The notes under the pieces are model-generated. The model made no database searches. It saw nothing but the letters and a program-made list of their open reading frames with translations, and was not told where the DNA came from. Shown in pieces: positions 9,007 through 18,239 of a stretch of 64,000 nucleotides of DNA. The stretch covers positions 1 through 64,000 of the forward strand of contig NZ_BAZR01000022.1 of the NCBI RefSeq assembly GCF_001315105.1. The letters run 5' to 3'. The position numbers and the translations under genes were made by a program. The DNA is from Paenibacillus sp. JCM 10914 (lineage in GTDB: Bacteria; Bacillota; Bacilli; Paenibacillales; Paenibacillaceae). Each line of letters begins with the position of its first letter. The stretch's first letter is position 1.

Positions 9007-9297
9007 GTGCAGTTAAAGAAGTTAAATGATAAAAGTATCGATCAGTTATTCGAAGCGATTCTAACGCTGAAGGATGTGGAGGAATGCTACGTATTCTTCG
9101 ACGACCTGTGCACCGTGAACGAAATTCAGTCTTTGTCGCAGCGGCTTGAAGTTGCACGCATGCTGGGCAAGGGCTCCACATACAACCAGATTGAAGCAGA
9201 GACGGGAGCAAGCACCGCTACGATATCGCGTGTGAAGCGTTGCCTGAACTACGGCAATGATGGGTACAAGCTGACGCTGGAGCGACTGGGACGTTAA
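9007..9297 (+). CDS. yerC: YerC/YecD family TrpR-like DNA-binding protein
   Basis: 96 residues, all helical, with a TrpR-type helix-turn-helix (GSTYNQIEAETGASTATISR, about residues 58-77). Family members are small cytoplasmic DNA-binding proteins of uncertain target. The GTG start at 9007 fits the family length and has AGGGGA about 11 bases upstream. The cbiX-like gene starts 1 base after the stop, so they are co-transcribed. The run yerC-dgkB-yefA resembles the yer region of Bacillus subtilis. Confidence 0.88.
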   Translation: MQLKKLNDKSIDQLFEAILTLKDVEECYVFFDDLCTVNEIQSLSQRLEVARMLGKGSTYNQIEAETGASTATISRVKRCLNYGNDGYKLTLERLGR

Positions 9298-9298
9298 G

Positions 9299-10058
9299 AT
9301 GAAGCCCGGCGTACTGGTGATTAGCCACGGCTCGCGAGAGAAGGGGTGGGTGTCGCTGGTGGACGAGGCCGTCCAGCAGCTGGCATCCCGCATGGACATA
9401 CCTGTTGTGGCTTCCTATCTTGAATTGGTAGAGGGCCGTCTGATTCAGGACGGGATCACGACATTGGAGGACCAGGGTGTCACTGACATTGTGGTCATTC
9501 CGTTATTTGTCTCGTCCGGCAGCACACATATGGATGAAATCGCTTATGCTATAGGAGCGAAGCCGGTTCCGGACATGGAGACCGATCTTGGACCGTTTCA
9601 GGTTCAGGCTCGGGTTCATTTCGGTTCCCCGATGGACGATGATCCGACGATTGCTGCCATGGTGTGGGACAAAGTAAGAGCATTATCTACGGACGGCGCG
9701 GGAGGTTATTCTACTCGTCGGACATGGAAGCAAGCATGATCTGTTTCGCCATCGCTGGGAAAAGGGTATAATGTCATTGGCAAGGCGAGTTAGCGAAGTT
9801 AGCGGTACAAGCGCAGATTATGCCTTGCTGAGTCCCGGCGATGTGCGGGACAAAGTGACAGCATGGTTAGAGCGTGGCCGCGAAGTGATCGTGGCTCCGC
9901 TTTTTTTGAGTGAAGGGTATTTTACGGAGAACGTGATACCGGATCGGCTGGCGGGGCTATCTTGTCGTTATTCGGGCAGAACGCTGTTGCCGCATCCGCT
10001 GCTGCCGCAGTGGATGGAGTCGCAGGCGAAGCGTCTTCTTCAATCCTTGAAATCATAA
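9299..10058 (+). pseudogene. CbiX/SirB-type sirohydrochlorin chelatase, frameshifted
   Basis: Both halves of the duplicated chelatase fold are visible: VLVISHGSREKGW at the start and, in another frame, VILLVGHGSKHDLFRHRW in the middle. The first frame stops at 9739 and the second covers the rest. They join as LSTD-AREVILLVGHGS if one G near 9695 is removed (or two bases added), giving about 252 residues. Intact relatives insert cobalt or iron into sirohydrochlorin. Start at 9299 directly follows yerC. Could be decay or a sequence error. Confidence 0.8.
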
Positions 10059-10076
10059 GTAGGTGGCGTATCGTTA

Positions 10077-10957
10077 ATGAGAAATGCAAGGTTAATTTAT
10101 AACCCGACCTCCGGGCGAGAGGAAATGAAGCGTCGTTTGGCTGATATACTGCATCGGCTTGACAGTGCCGGTATTGAAACCTCCTGCCATGCAACAACCG
10201 GGAGGGGGATGCGACCCGCGAGGCTGCAGATGCGGTTGAGCGGGGGTATGATCTTGTCATTGCTGCTGGCGGGGATGGTACGCTCAATGAAGTCATAAAC
10301 GGAATGGCGGGCAGAGATCATCTTCCGCCGCTCGGCATTTTCCCGCTAGGTACAACGAATGATTTTGCACGTGCGCTTGGCATATCCAAGAACTGGGAAG
10401 AGTATTGCGACCTTGTCATCCGCGGTGAGACGCGCGCGATCGACGTGGGCAAGGCGAATGACCGTTACTTCATTAATATCGCGGGCGGCGGTACGCTGAC
10501 GGAGCTGACGTATGAGGTTCCAAGCAAGCTGAAGACGATGATCGGACAGCTCGCGTATTATCTGAAGGGCATCGAGAAGATGGTCAGCCTCGCGCCGCAG
10601 GAGCTGATCATTCGGGCGAATGGCAAGAATGTCATCCATGATGAATTCATGCTGTTCCTCATCGCCAACAGCAACTCGGTCGGCGGCTTCGATAAGCTGG
10701 CGCCGGGTGCAAGCATGGATGACGGCCAGTTCGACGTCATCGCGCTCCGCAAATGCAACTTGGCGGAGTTAGTACGCGTCGCCACGCTCGCCCTGCGGGG
10801 AGAGCATATCCATGATAAGCGGGTGCTGCATTTCCGCACCGATTACATGGAGGTCACCTCCCCAGGCCAGGTCCAGTTGAACCTGGATGGCGAGTACGGC
10901 GGCGTATTGCCGGGCACGTTCCGGATTTTACCGCAGCATTTAAGGATTTTTGGTTGA
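10077..10957 (+). pseudogene. dgkB: Diacylglycerol/lipid kinase DgkB, frameshifted
   Basis: The N-terminal frame gives MRNARLIYNPTSGREEM and ends at 10298. The other frame supplies the ATP-binding AAGGDGTLNEVINGM and, from 10304, PLGTTNDFARALG plus the rest of the fold. One G is missing from the G-rich stretch at 10201-10210; restoring it gives TGEGDATREAA and a product of about 293 residues, normal for the family. The enzyme phosphorylates diacylglycerol to recycle it into phospholipid synthesis, important for lipoteichoic acid turnover in Bacillus, so a genuine loss would be surprising. Confidence 0.85.
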
Positions 10958-10974
10958 TCCTATGATTGAATAAG

Positions 10975-11012
10975 ACCTGAAGCTCCCGTATAATGATGAC
11001 GGAGCTTCAGGT
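10975..11012. repeat. Perfect 12-bp inverted repeat after dgkB
   Basis: ACCTGAAGCTCC and GGAGCTTCAGGT flank a 14-base loop. It lacks a T-run, so it may be an mRNA-stabilising hairpin or an operator rather than a terminator. Confidence 0.6.
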
Positions 11013-11033
11013 GATGAATGTCAGAAGCGACAG

Positions 11034-11058
11034 GCTCCCTTGGGGAGCTTTTTGTTGT
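11034..11058 (+). terminator. Short terminator before rlmCD
   Basis: GCTCCC/GGGGAGC stem with T5; separates dgkB from rlmCD transcription. Confidence 0.65.
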
Positions 11059-11238
11059 TGTTAGGACAAGCTGATGGTAATGATGGTAAGGATATAGATG
11101 AGTTGAACGAAAGAATGAGATGCAGCAGACAAGGGAGTACAATGATTCCAAAGAAATGCTCCTCTGGATATAGAGTTAGATCAATATAATTGTACGGTAT
11201 GAATAACCGTGTTAAAGGAAAGAAGTGAACAGCACATC

Positions 11239-12811
11239 ATGAAGAAGAACCGAAGCGGACGTGACGGACGCCGCCAGAGCAAGCCGAAGACCACCTCAGC
11301 GGCCATCGCCGGCCTGCCGGTCGAGAAGAACGATGAAGTCCAGATCGACATCATCGGCATGAACCATGACGGAGAAGGGGTAGGCCGGGCCGACGGCTAT
11401 ACCCTGTTCGTGCAAGGGGCTCTGCCGGGCGAGAAGGTCCGGGTCAAGGTGCTTAAGACCAAGAAGCAGTATGGCTACGCCAAACTGCTGGAACTGGTCG
11501 AGCCAAGCCCGAGCCGCATTGCTGCCCCGTGCCCAATCTACGACCAATGCGGCGGCTGCCAGCTGCAGCATATGGACTATGCGGCACAGTTGGCGTGGAA
11601 GCGGCAGCTGGTGGTGGACAACCTGGAGCGGATTGGGAAGCTGCGGGTGGTGGCTGGTGAGGGGTATGTAGGTGGCGAGAGTCAGGGTATGGCAGATGGA
11701 GTAGATGGCGAACAGCATGTGGGTGTTCAAGCAGGTAATGGGGAGAAGGGAGCCAACGCTGGTGGTGAGCACGGAATTCTCGTTCGTCCGACACTCGGCA
11801 TGAGCGACCCTTGGCGTTACCGCAATAAGTCGCAGGTTCCAATCGGTGTTATTGAGGGGGGACTCGTAGGAGGTTTCTACGCCCGCGGCAGTCACCGCAT
11901 CGTCGATATGGACGCTTGCCTCATCCAACACGAGCAGAACGACGTTGTTGTCAGACAGGTGAAGGAGATCGGGCGACGTCTCGGTATTACTGCTTATGAT
12001 GAAGAGACAGGCAAGGGTTTGCTGCGTCATGTGGTGGTGAAGATTGGATTCACTACTGGTGAGATGATGATCGTGCTTGTTACGAACGGGGACAGAATTC
12101 CTAGGGTGGATGAATGGATCTCCGCGATCCGTGAAGAGCTGCCTGCCGTGGTCAGCATCTGTCAGAACGTGAATACCCGTAACACGAATGTGATTTTCGG
12201 AGATGTCACCCGTGTCCTGTGGGGACGTGAAGTCATCCATGATTATATTGGTGATGTGAAGTTTGCGATATCAGCGCGTTCTTTTTATCAGGTGAACCCG
12301 GCACAGACGGAAGTGTTGTATGGTAAGACGGTGGAGTACGCGGGATTAACTGGTAATGAGACGGTGATTGATGGCTTATTGCGGCATCGGGACGATATCC
12401 TTATTCTTGGCGCAGCACGCCAAGAAGGTGTATGGTGTCGAGATCGTGAAAGAAGCGATTGAGGATGCGCGGGCGAATGCGGAATTGAATGGGATGGATA
12501 ACGTAACGTTTGAGGTTGGAGCGTCAGAGAATGTTATACCAGCGTGGAAAGAGCAGGGGATTGAGGCGGATGTGATTGTGGTTGATCCGCCGCGCAAAGG
12601 CTGCGATCCGCGTCTCTTGGAGACGATTCTGGAGATGAAGCCGGAGCGGGTAGTGTATGTGAGTTGTAATCCCTCCACTCTGGCAAGGGATTTGAGGATT
12701 CTCGAGGATGGTGGGTATAGGACGGTGGAAGTGACACCGGTGGATATGTTTCCCCATACGGTGCATGTGGAGTGTACAGTAAGACTTGAAAGAAAAGATA
12801 CAGCCGATTAG
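11239..12811 (+). pseudogene. rlmCD: 23S rRNA (uracil-5-)-methyltransferase RlmCD (YefA/RumA), frameshifted
   Basis: N-terminal TRAM domain (GMNHDGEGVGRADGYTLFVQ), the four-cysteine Fe-S site beginning CPIYDQCGGCQ, and the C-terminal SAM methyltransferase domain with DPPRKGC and [11 protein letters not shown]. The frame breaks at 12373-12374, where an extra G separates ETVID from [14 protein letters not shown]; removing it gives ~523 residues. A Gly-rich low-complexity insert (about residues 142-182) is unusual. The ATG at 11239 overlaps the stop of a mini-ORF (GTG at 11226, MNSTS) that carries the AAGGAAAG site, suggesting translational coupling. The gene's 3' end is the attachment site of the island that follows. 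Confidence 0.88.
12764..12811 (+). other. Presumed left attachment site: present 3' end of rlmCD
   Basis: CATGTGGAGTGT encodes the HVEC of the conserved RlmCD C-terminus (DMFPxTxHVExV). The same in-frame motif with stop codon recurs at 19.24, 21.36, 23.32, 35.40 and 37.62 kb, which marks it as the integration target. Confidence 0.6.
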
Positions 12812-14355
12812 ACTATATCTTGGTTCTGTGAAAGAGGGTTGGATAAGTTATAGTGAATCATAATTTTTCCACCTTCGAACACTTCAATTTTTTGTATTAA
12901 CCTTTGTAGAACGTGTTTCATGACCTGCACATCACCAATATCAAGGGTCGAGAACCGTTCTACTTCTTTTTTGAATACGTGCAATTGTTCAGATAGGTCT
13001 TGCCGTGCTTCAAGTAAAACGATTAGTTCAGCTTTTTTATTCGCTAATTCTTGTTGTTGCTGTACGATTCGTTCGTTTTGTCGCTTGAATTGCTCTGGCG
13101 TAACCGTACCATCAACTTTTAGAGTTAACAGTTCGTCGAAGCGTCTATCTGTTTGGGCTAATTCTTTGTCAATTAGCGCTAATTCCTTTTTAGTATTAGC
13201 CTGAACCGAATGCGTTTTTTCATTGGCGAAATCGTATAGCTTTTCCATATTGACATTATCCTTAACCAACGCAGATAAGTCTTCCCTAACAGTTTGTAGC
13301 AATTCTTTTTCCGCGATTATGTGTGATGAACAGTAGCTAGACGTATACTTTACATATCCGCCGCAAACATATGCGCCTTTTCGTCTATCGGGCTTGAAGT
13401 GCATACCACTACCGCAATCAGGACAAACAACGATATAGGAAAACAGACTTTCTTTACCGTTGCTTTTACTCTTCCCCTTTTTTCGCATGAGTTTTTGAAC
13501 CGATTCAAAATCCTCTTCTGAAACTAGCGCAGGATGTGCGTTTTCGATAATAATTTGCTTATCTGCATCAACCTTACGACGAATTTTATATAGTTCCGAT
13601 TCCGCAAGCGTTCCCGTCGTTTCTTGACGCCGATATACAAGATTCCCCGTGTATACAGGATTGGATAAAATATCTTTAATCGTACTTTGTTTCCATTTGG
13701 TTCCTGCATTTGAAATGCCAGCGCTAGCCCGCGGGGTCGGAATGTTTCTGCGCATCAAGTAATTGCTTATCGTGAACATTCCCCGACCTTTCTGTAAGTA
13801 CAGACTATAAATCTCACGTACTATCGGTGCGGTTTTCTCGTCTACTTCATAGGCATTCGTTGCTTCGTTAATTGTGTACCCATATGCAGGAACCGAAACA
13901 CGACGTGTACCTTTCAAAGCGCTAGACTGTAAACCGTACTTAATACGTGCGGATAACTTAGCGTTCTCTTCTTCTGCCAAGATTGCCTTAAGGTTGAACA
14001 TAAAGCGACTAGAACTTGTAGCCGTATCGTAATTGTCCTCGGGCAAAATAAGGCGTACTGGTATGCGTTCTAATTGATCTGCCATTTGAAGACTGTTAAG
14101 CGTATTTCTTCCGAAGCGTGAAACTGACTTTGTAATTATTACGTCAAATTTCTTTTTCTTAGCGTCTTCAATTAGTCGCTGAATTTCTGCACGATTTTTT
14201 ACACCTGCGCCACTTATTCCGTTGTCAAGGTACCGTTCTACGACCTCGAAGCCGTTTTCTCTTGCAATATTCTCAGCTAAAGCAATTTGGTTCATTAAGC
14301 TGCTTTTTTGTTCTTCTCTCTTTGTGCTGACTCTAGCATATATGGCACACTTCAT
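12808..14355 (-). CDS. Large serine recombinase (integrase)
   Basis: 515 residues. N-terminal resolvase domain with catalytic Ser10 in YARVS, a recombinase domain (about 155-260), a zinc ribbon (CPDCGSG, then CGGY) near residues 315-335, and a coiled-coil region (about 370-460), the standard order of phage and ICE large serine integrases. It runs convergently to rlmCD and overlaps its stop by 4 bases, so it sits at the left end of the inserted element. In Bacillus subtilis a resolvase-like gene (yefB) also lies next to yefA, which supports this gene as a recurrent target. The start overlaps the stop of the upstream small gene (ATGA), implying coupling. Confidence 0.93.
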   Translation of the reverse strand: MKCAIYARVSTKREEQKSSLMNQIALAENIARENGFEVVERYLDNGISGAGVKNRAEIQRLIEDAKKKKFDVIITKSVSRFGRNTLNSLQMADQLERIPVRLILPEDNYDTATSSSRFMFNLKAILAEEENAKLSARIKYGLQSSALKGTRRVSVPAYGYTINEATNAYEVDEKTAPIVREIYSLYLQKGRGMFTISNYLMRRNIPTPRASAGISNAGTKWKQSTIKDILSNPVYTGNLVYRRQETTGTLAESELYKIRRKVDADKQIIIENAHPALVSEEDFESVQKLMRKKGKSKSNGKESLFSYIVVCPDCGSGMHFKPDRRKGAYVCGGYVKYTSSYCSSHIIAEKELLQTVREDLSALVKDNVNMEKLYDFANEKTHSVQANTKKELALIDKELAQTDRRFDELLTLKVDGTVTPEQFKRQNERIVQQQQELANKKAELIVLLEARQDLSEQLHVFKKEVERFSTLDIGDVQVMKHVLQRLIQKIEVFEGGKIMIHYNLSNPLSQNQDIV

Positions 14356-14507
14356 TGTTTTGCCGCCCCTTCCGAAATAGAAGGAATGGCATTTACCCTT
14401 TTTTCATCGTACATAGTTGATATTAAGCTGTCAATTTGATTCCTAAGTAAAGCGATCAGCATATCTTCAAGCTTAACGGTTCCGATAAACGTTCTTTCGA
14501 TTTTCAT
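14352..14507 (-). CDS. Small protein translationally coupled to the integrase
   Basis: 51 residues beginning MKIERTFIGTVKLEDMLIALL and ending [14 protein letters not shown] at 14507 has AAGAGG upstream; a longer frame to 14687 lacks a ribosome site. The stop overlaps the integrase ATG by 4 bases. Acidic/helical with no recognised domain; position suggests a recombination-associated accessory protein, but this is inference. Confidence 0.6.
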   Translation of the reverse strand: MKIERTFIGTVKLEDMLIALLRNQIDSLISTMYDEKRVNAIPSISEGAAKQ

Positions 14508-14804
14508 ATTACACAACCTCTTGTTGTTTTGGTTGCGCCTTATGTCGCGGTAATAATTCGATTTGTGACACGTCCGCTTCCGATTAATTTCACGCTGTCT
14601 ACCAAAGCTGACGATGCTGCTGCGTATCATCCCAATGTAAAGAATTGCCGACAATGCACCTCGGAGTGTTGAAACGCAATTGAACAAATGTCAAGAAATG
14701 AAGACATTCGGCGTCACAAACGATAGTCCCTTTACGACATATGTTTACGTGATTCAGTCATAGTGACAGAGCAGCGATGATTCAGCCAAGGGAGACGATG
14801 TAAA

Positions 14805-15383
14805 ATGAACAGAAGAATTTTTTTTAAGGTTGACGTATTGGCAATTAGGGAAGCGGGTCTAATATCAACGCTAGGTGCTAACGGGTGGGCGACCTTGTGT
14901 GCTATTGCGGCATTCATGGACGAAGACGGCGTTTGCTATCCGACACAGGAAACGCTTGCAGATTTAATGGGAGTGACGAGACAAGCCGCTAATGTACGCG
15001 TTGGAAGACTGTTAAAGATTACGATGGAAGATGGTTCGCCACTTCTGGAACGTTCTTGGAAGGGACACGGATTTAGTAAACGGTCAGTATATCGAGTTAA
15101 CAAGGCTTGCGGTGTGCTTATGGGACGTGAAAGGGATGATACGACGCGGATTAATGTCAAACCTACTATTGTAAGAGATGGTAGACAGTCGCACCCAATA
15201 CGTAGTCAAGATTCATTGACAAGTAACGAAACGATAACGGACATTACCCTATGCAACGTAAGTGGACATAAAGAAGAACTAGTCATTAAAGAAGAACCAA
15301 ACAAAGAAGAACCAACCGAAGTCAATCTCGATGATGAATGGAAGAACATTTACGTTAAATCTAAAGAAAATCGACTTCAATAA
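14805..15383 (+). CDS. Helix-turn-helix (HTH_36-like) replication-type protein
   Basis: 192 residues. The first ~110 form a winged-helix of the phage/plasmid replication type: ...TLCAIAAFMDEDGVCYPTQETLADLMGVTRQAANVRVGRLLK. The tail is hydrophilic and acidic. Such proteins are common beside element replication or control genes; it could also act as a regulator. GGGAGACG lies upstream of the ATG. Divergent from the integrase module across ~300 bases that must hold both promoters. Confidence 0.7.
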   Translation: MNRRIFFKVDVLAIREAGLISTLGANGWATLCAIAAFMDEDGVCYPTQETLADLMGVTRQAANVRVGRLLKITMEDGSPLLERSWKGHGFSKRSVYRVNKACGVLMGRERDDTTRINVKPTIVRDGRQSHPIRSQDSLTSNETITDITLCNVSGHKEELVIKEEPNKEEPTEVNLDDEWKNIYVKSKENRLQ

Positions 15384-15644
15384 TCCAACATAGAATGTTG
15401 TCTTATTAAAGCCGATCGTAAGCGCAAGCCATTTCTTCTAACAATCTATAAACTGATACAAGAATAACGTTAGAACTTCAAAATAAATGATAAATGATCT
15501 AAGACCATGTTCCTCCAAAGTGCTTATCGTTCCGCGCCCCTACTATCCTTTCATTATTTCGTGGACAAAAAATCAAAAGGGATTGTATAAAGGTAAGTGC
15601 GGGAACGATAGCGGTCGACAACGACACGAAGCGAAGGGACGTTT
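15384..15644. other. AT-rich intergenic stretch inside the integrase element
   Basis: No convincing gene; one 60-codon open frame here lacks a ribosome site and any family feature. Confidence 0.4.
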
Positions 15645-15824
15645 ATGCATACGTATTTTAGAGTCTTAATTATAGCGGTTATTGTAGCACATTGGATATA
15701 TACGTTCCCGCTTCGTATTGATACGCTGAAACCTGCTTACGGTATTATATCGAACCAAATTGTAAGTAAAAACGTTAATACTAAATGTGTTATATTATTC
15801 CTAAGGATTTTCATGTTAAGTTAA
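15645..15824 (+). CDS. Possible 59-residue membrane peptide
   Basis: ATG at 15645 is preceded by GAAGGGA at good spacing. The product has one clear hydrophobic segment (RVLIIAVIVAHWIYTF) and a second near the C-terminus (CVILFLRIFML). No recognised family. It is supported by start signals and composition only. Confidence 0.4.
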   Translation: MHTYFRVLIIAVIVAHWIYTFPLRIDTLKPAYGIISNQIVSKNVNTKCVILFLRIFMLS

Positions 15825-15908
15825 CGGACAGTTTACTTTAGTGGTAATATCCCTATTTTGGATTATACGGTACGGTGGTGTGATCCTTAGGAAGGAAAAC
15901 GGTAAGAG

Positions 15909-15943
15909 GGATCTGCGAGGGGAGCGAGTTCTCACGCGGATTT
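15909..15943 (+). promoter_or_regulatory. Hairpin leader upstream of the 408-residue gene
   Basis: ATCTGCG pairs imperfectly with CGCGGAT around an internal GAG/CTC stem, about 45 bases before the next start. It lacks a T-run, so it is not an obvious terminator. Confidence 0.3.
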
Positions 15944-15985
15944 AAATAGTTTGAGATAAATTAAGATACAGAGAGGTGAAATATA

Positions 15986-17212
15986 ATGTTCTTAACTGAT
16001 AAAGATATGATTATGCACGGTCTGCTTTGTAAAAACTCTTATAATTTAAGAGAACTACTGAAAATAAATTTAGAACAAGAAGGGTATCTTCAAACATCTC
16101 CAACGGAATATTATATTGCAACAGTTTTAGATGAGATTATTAGATTACTAACGTCGATTATTAGGTGGGAAGACGACTTTAAAGATGGATTTGATAGCGA
16201 TAAAGTAAAAACATTACTGGGGAATCTTATTATTCAAGGAATGAATAATGAAATAAATATGTATTTAAGAAAATTTATGGAGACATTAGTAAATCTTCTG
16301 TTATGGAAGAATTTAAGTGATGAAAGGTATATTAAATACTATTATTTAGTAAACGTGTATAATTCATTAAAAAATGAAATTAGTGATTTAGATGAGTTTT
16401 ATAATATTCGATCTGAACGAAAAGGAAGACAATTGACGAATATAGAAAACTTAATACTTCAAGAAAGCATACATATAGATGAAAATAAATGTTTCTTTAT
16501 TTTTATTGGTGACAGTAGAAGTAGAACTAATATTAAGGGCACAAATTTGTATTTGAAGGAATCATCTTACAGATATAAACTTAAAAAAGCTCTGAAAAGT
16601 TCAGATAACTTGGACAAATTACTGTTAGGATTTACTTATGAAAGATATTCTTATGCAAGTAGTAAAATTCATTTCAATTCAAACATTGACCACCAGCATT
16701 CAGAAGTCTTAGCTAATACCATCAGGTTTATGATGGTAATGATAAATAGAATTATTTGTCTATGTGGTGAAGTCCTAGAAATAACGGACTTAGATGAGAT
16801 CAAAAATCTAGATGTGTATATGGATAAATTAAAATCTTCTATTGGATGGTATACACCTTTAACTAAAGATATTTATGATATTGATGACTATGTATACACT
16901 TTAGATGGTAAGCTAGGAAGAATAACAGAAAAAAAGACTAGTAGAAAATATGGATATAAATCATATAAGATACTCTTTCTTAATGATAACGGGGAAAATA
17001 TAGTTGAGGATTACTTTCCAGCGCATGAATTTAAACGGATTCAACCTAAAGAAAAACTATATGATATGGTGTTTAAATCCCAACCACAATTTAAAGGAAT
17101 ATATGAAGAAAATCCAGATGAGGTAAAACTTAAATCATGCCTAGATGAAGCAATTAAAGTTGTTTGGGAGTTATCATTAAAAGATAAATATATTAATAAT
17201 AAGGCGAAATAA
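15986..17212 (+). CDS. Unrecognised 408-residue cytoplasmic cargo protein
   Basis: Strong start (AGAGAGGTGAAATATA-ATG). The protein is helical, rich in Lys/Asp/Ile/Tyr/Asn, with no signal peptide or membrane segment. A central HSEVLANTIRFMMVMINRIICL helix and a C-terminal beta-rich part (YVYTLDGKLGRITEKK...YKILFLNDNGENIVEDYF) resembling a small SH3-like barrel can be seen. I recognise no family. Base composition is much more AT-rich than rlmCD, and it lies in the integrase element, so it is probably acquired cargo; a defence or maintenance role is possible but unproven. Confidence 0.75.
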   Translation: MFLTDKDMIMHGLLCKNSYNLRELLKINLEQEGYLQTSPTEYYIATVLDEIIRLLTSIIRWEDDFKDGFDSDKVKTLLGNLIIQGMNNEINMYLRKFMETLVNLLLWKNLSDERYIKYYYLVNVYNSLKNEISDLDEFYNIRSERKGRQLTNIENLILQESIHIDENKCFFIFIGDSRSRTNIKGTNLYLKESSYRYKLKKALKSSDNLDKLLLGFTYERYSYASSKIHFNSNIDHQHSEVLANTIRFMMVMINRIICLCGEVLEITDLDEIKNLDVYMDKLKSSIGWYTPLTKDIYDIDDYVYTLDGKLGRITEKKTSRKYGYKSYKILFLNDNGENIVEDYFPAHEFKRIQPKEKLYDMVFKSQPQFKGIYEENPDEVKLKSCLDEAIKVVWELSLKDKYINNKAK

Positions 17213-17539
17213 ATCTACTCTTATAGATGACAAATCACTCTCCAGGAAGTACAGAAAATCTTAATTGATGAGTGTTTATTTTATTGCACAATTAACAGTC
17301 TATATTTTCCTTTGGTCAGGTATAAAGAATTTCCGAGAACAACAGTTTTAGAGAAAACACATCGGAAACATACGTTAGATATGTCGAATATGTCCTGTTT
17401 TGAAAATATCGCTTCAAATGGAAAATAGATTGAAACCTGCACAACTATTGGGTTTCCAGCACGTCCATTCAATCCGAATGTATGCATAATCGGACATTAC
17501 TTCGTTTTTGCAATAAAGTAATATTCATATGAAAAGCCG
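17213..17539. other. Intergenic region, no clear gene
   Basis: A 68-codon minus-strand frame (17281-17487) is present, but it has no family signature or clear ribosome site. Confidence 0.4.
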
Positions 17540-17811
17540 ATGACCGTCAGATTTGATGACATTCTTCTCGTACATTGCCTTCCGCTTAATATCATTCGAA
17601 AAAGGTATAAGCAACCGACAAGTCGAAGGAATCGCCGCAGCTCAAAAGGAAGGGAAACGGTTCGGACGCCCAAAACAAGCCGTTACAGAGGCTTTCAGGC
17701 CATCATACGACGAATGGAAAGTAGGGGACATTACCGCCGTCGAAGCTATGAAACGTTCAGGAATGGGAAAAGATACGTTTTATCGTCGTGTAAAAGAATA
17801 CGAATCGACTG
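17540..17811 (+). pseudogene. Remnant of a small serine resolvase
   Basis: The C-terminal half is clear: RQVEGIAAAQKEGKRFGRPK, then a helix-turn-helix with WKVGDITAVEAMKRSGMGKDTFYRRVKEYE, as in Tn3/Pin-type resolvases. The N-terminal catalytic domain is missing, and the stretch before RQVEG (SYIAFRLISFEKG) is out of register with the usual SYIAExERxxIxxRQ, suggesting an extra frameshift. It is a second, older recombinase unrelated to the intact integrase. Confidence 0.75.
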
Positions 17812-17886
17812 TTACAAGTACGCAAAGTAAACGACATATATATATGGGAACGACGTCCGACATCGTTGTTCCTACCCTTAATATAT

Positions 17887-17930
17887 GGACGTCGAAGAAT
17901 CGAAAAGGATTCAATCGGCGTCTTTTTATT
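17887..17930 (+). terminator. Terminator after the resolvase remnant
   Basis: GACG-TCGAAGAATC pairs with GGATTCAATCGG-CGTC, followed by T5. Confidence 0.6.
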
Positions 17931-18239
17931 GTTTTCATTTGAAACTTGAACTTCAATGTTAACCAAAGCCCCCATCGGGGTAATCGGGATCACTTTGCCA
18001 TGAAAAAGGGAATCAAAATTCACACGCATTTTCCGTAAATTCGATATCAGCAAGTTACAATCAGCGGAGAGGGAATCGTCATTTGGGTCTAATCCTTGCT
18101 GGATTACCATTGACGCGAGGGGAAACAATGTGTTGTGCAATATTTGCGTTGCGAACATTGGTGAAACCTTGACCGAATTAACGTAAAAATATGTACAATA
18201 TGCCCATGTATGTAACATTAACTTTAAGGGGGTATGTCG

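Noticed and set aside
11296-12240. 314-codon minus-strand frame
   Set aside because: Antisense shadow of rlmCD; no family features.
17757-18218. Minus-strand 153-codon frame
   Set aside because: It overlaps the resolvase remnant and its terminator and has no ribosome site; only part of it looks protein-like, so it is not listed as a gene.
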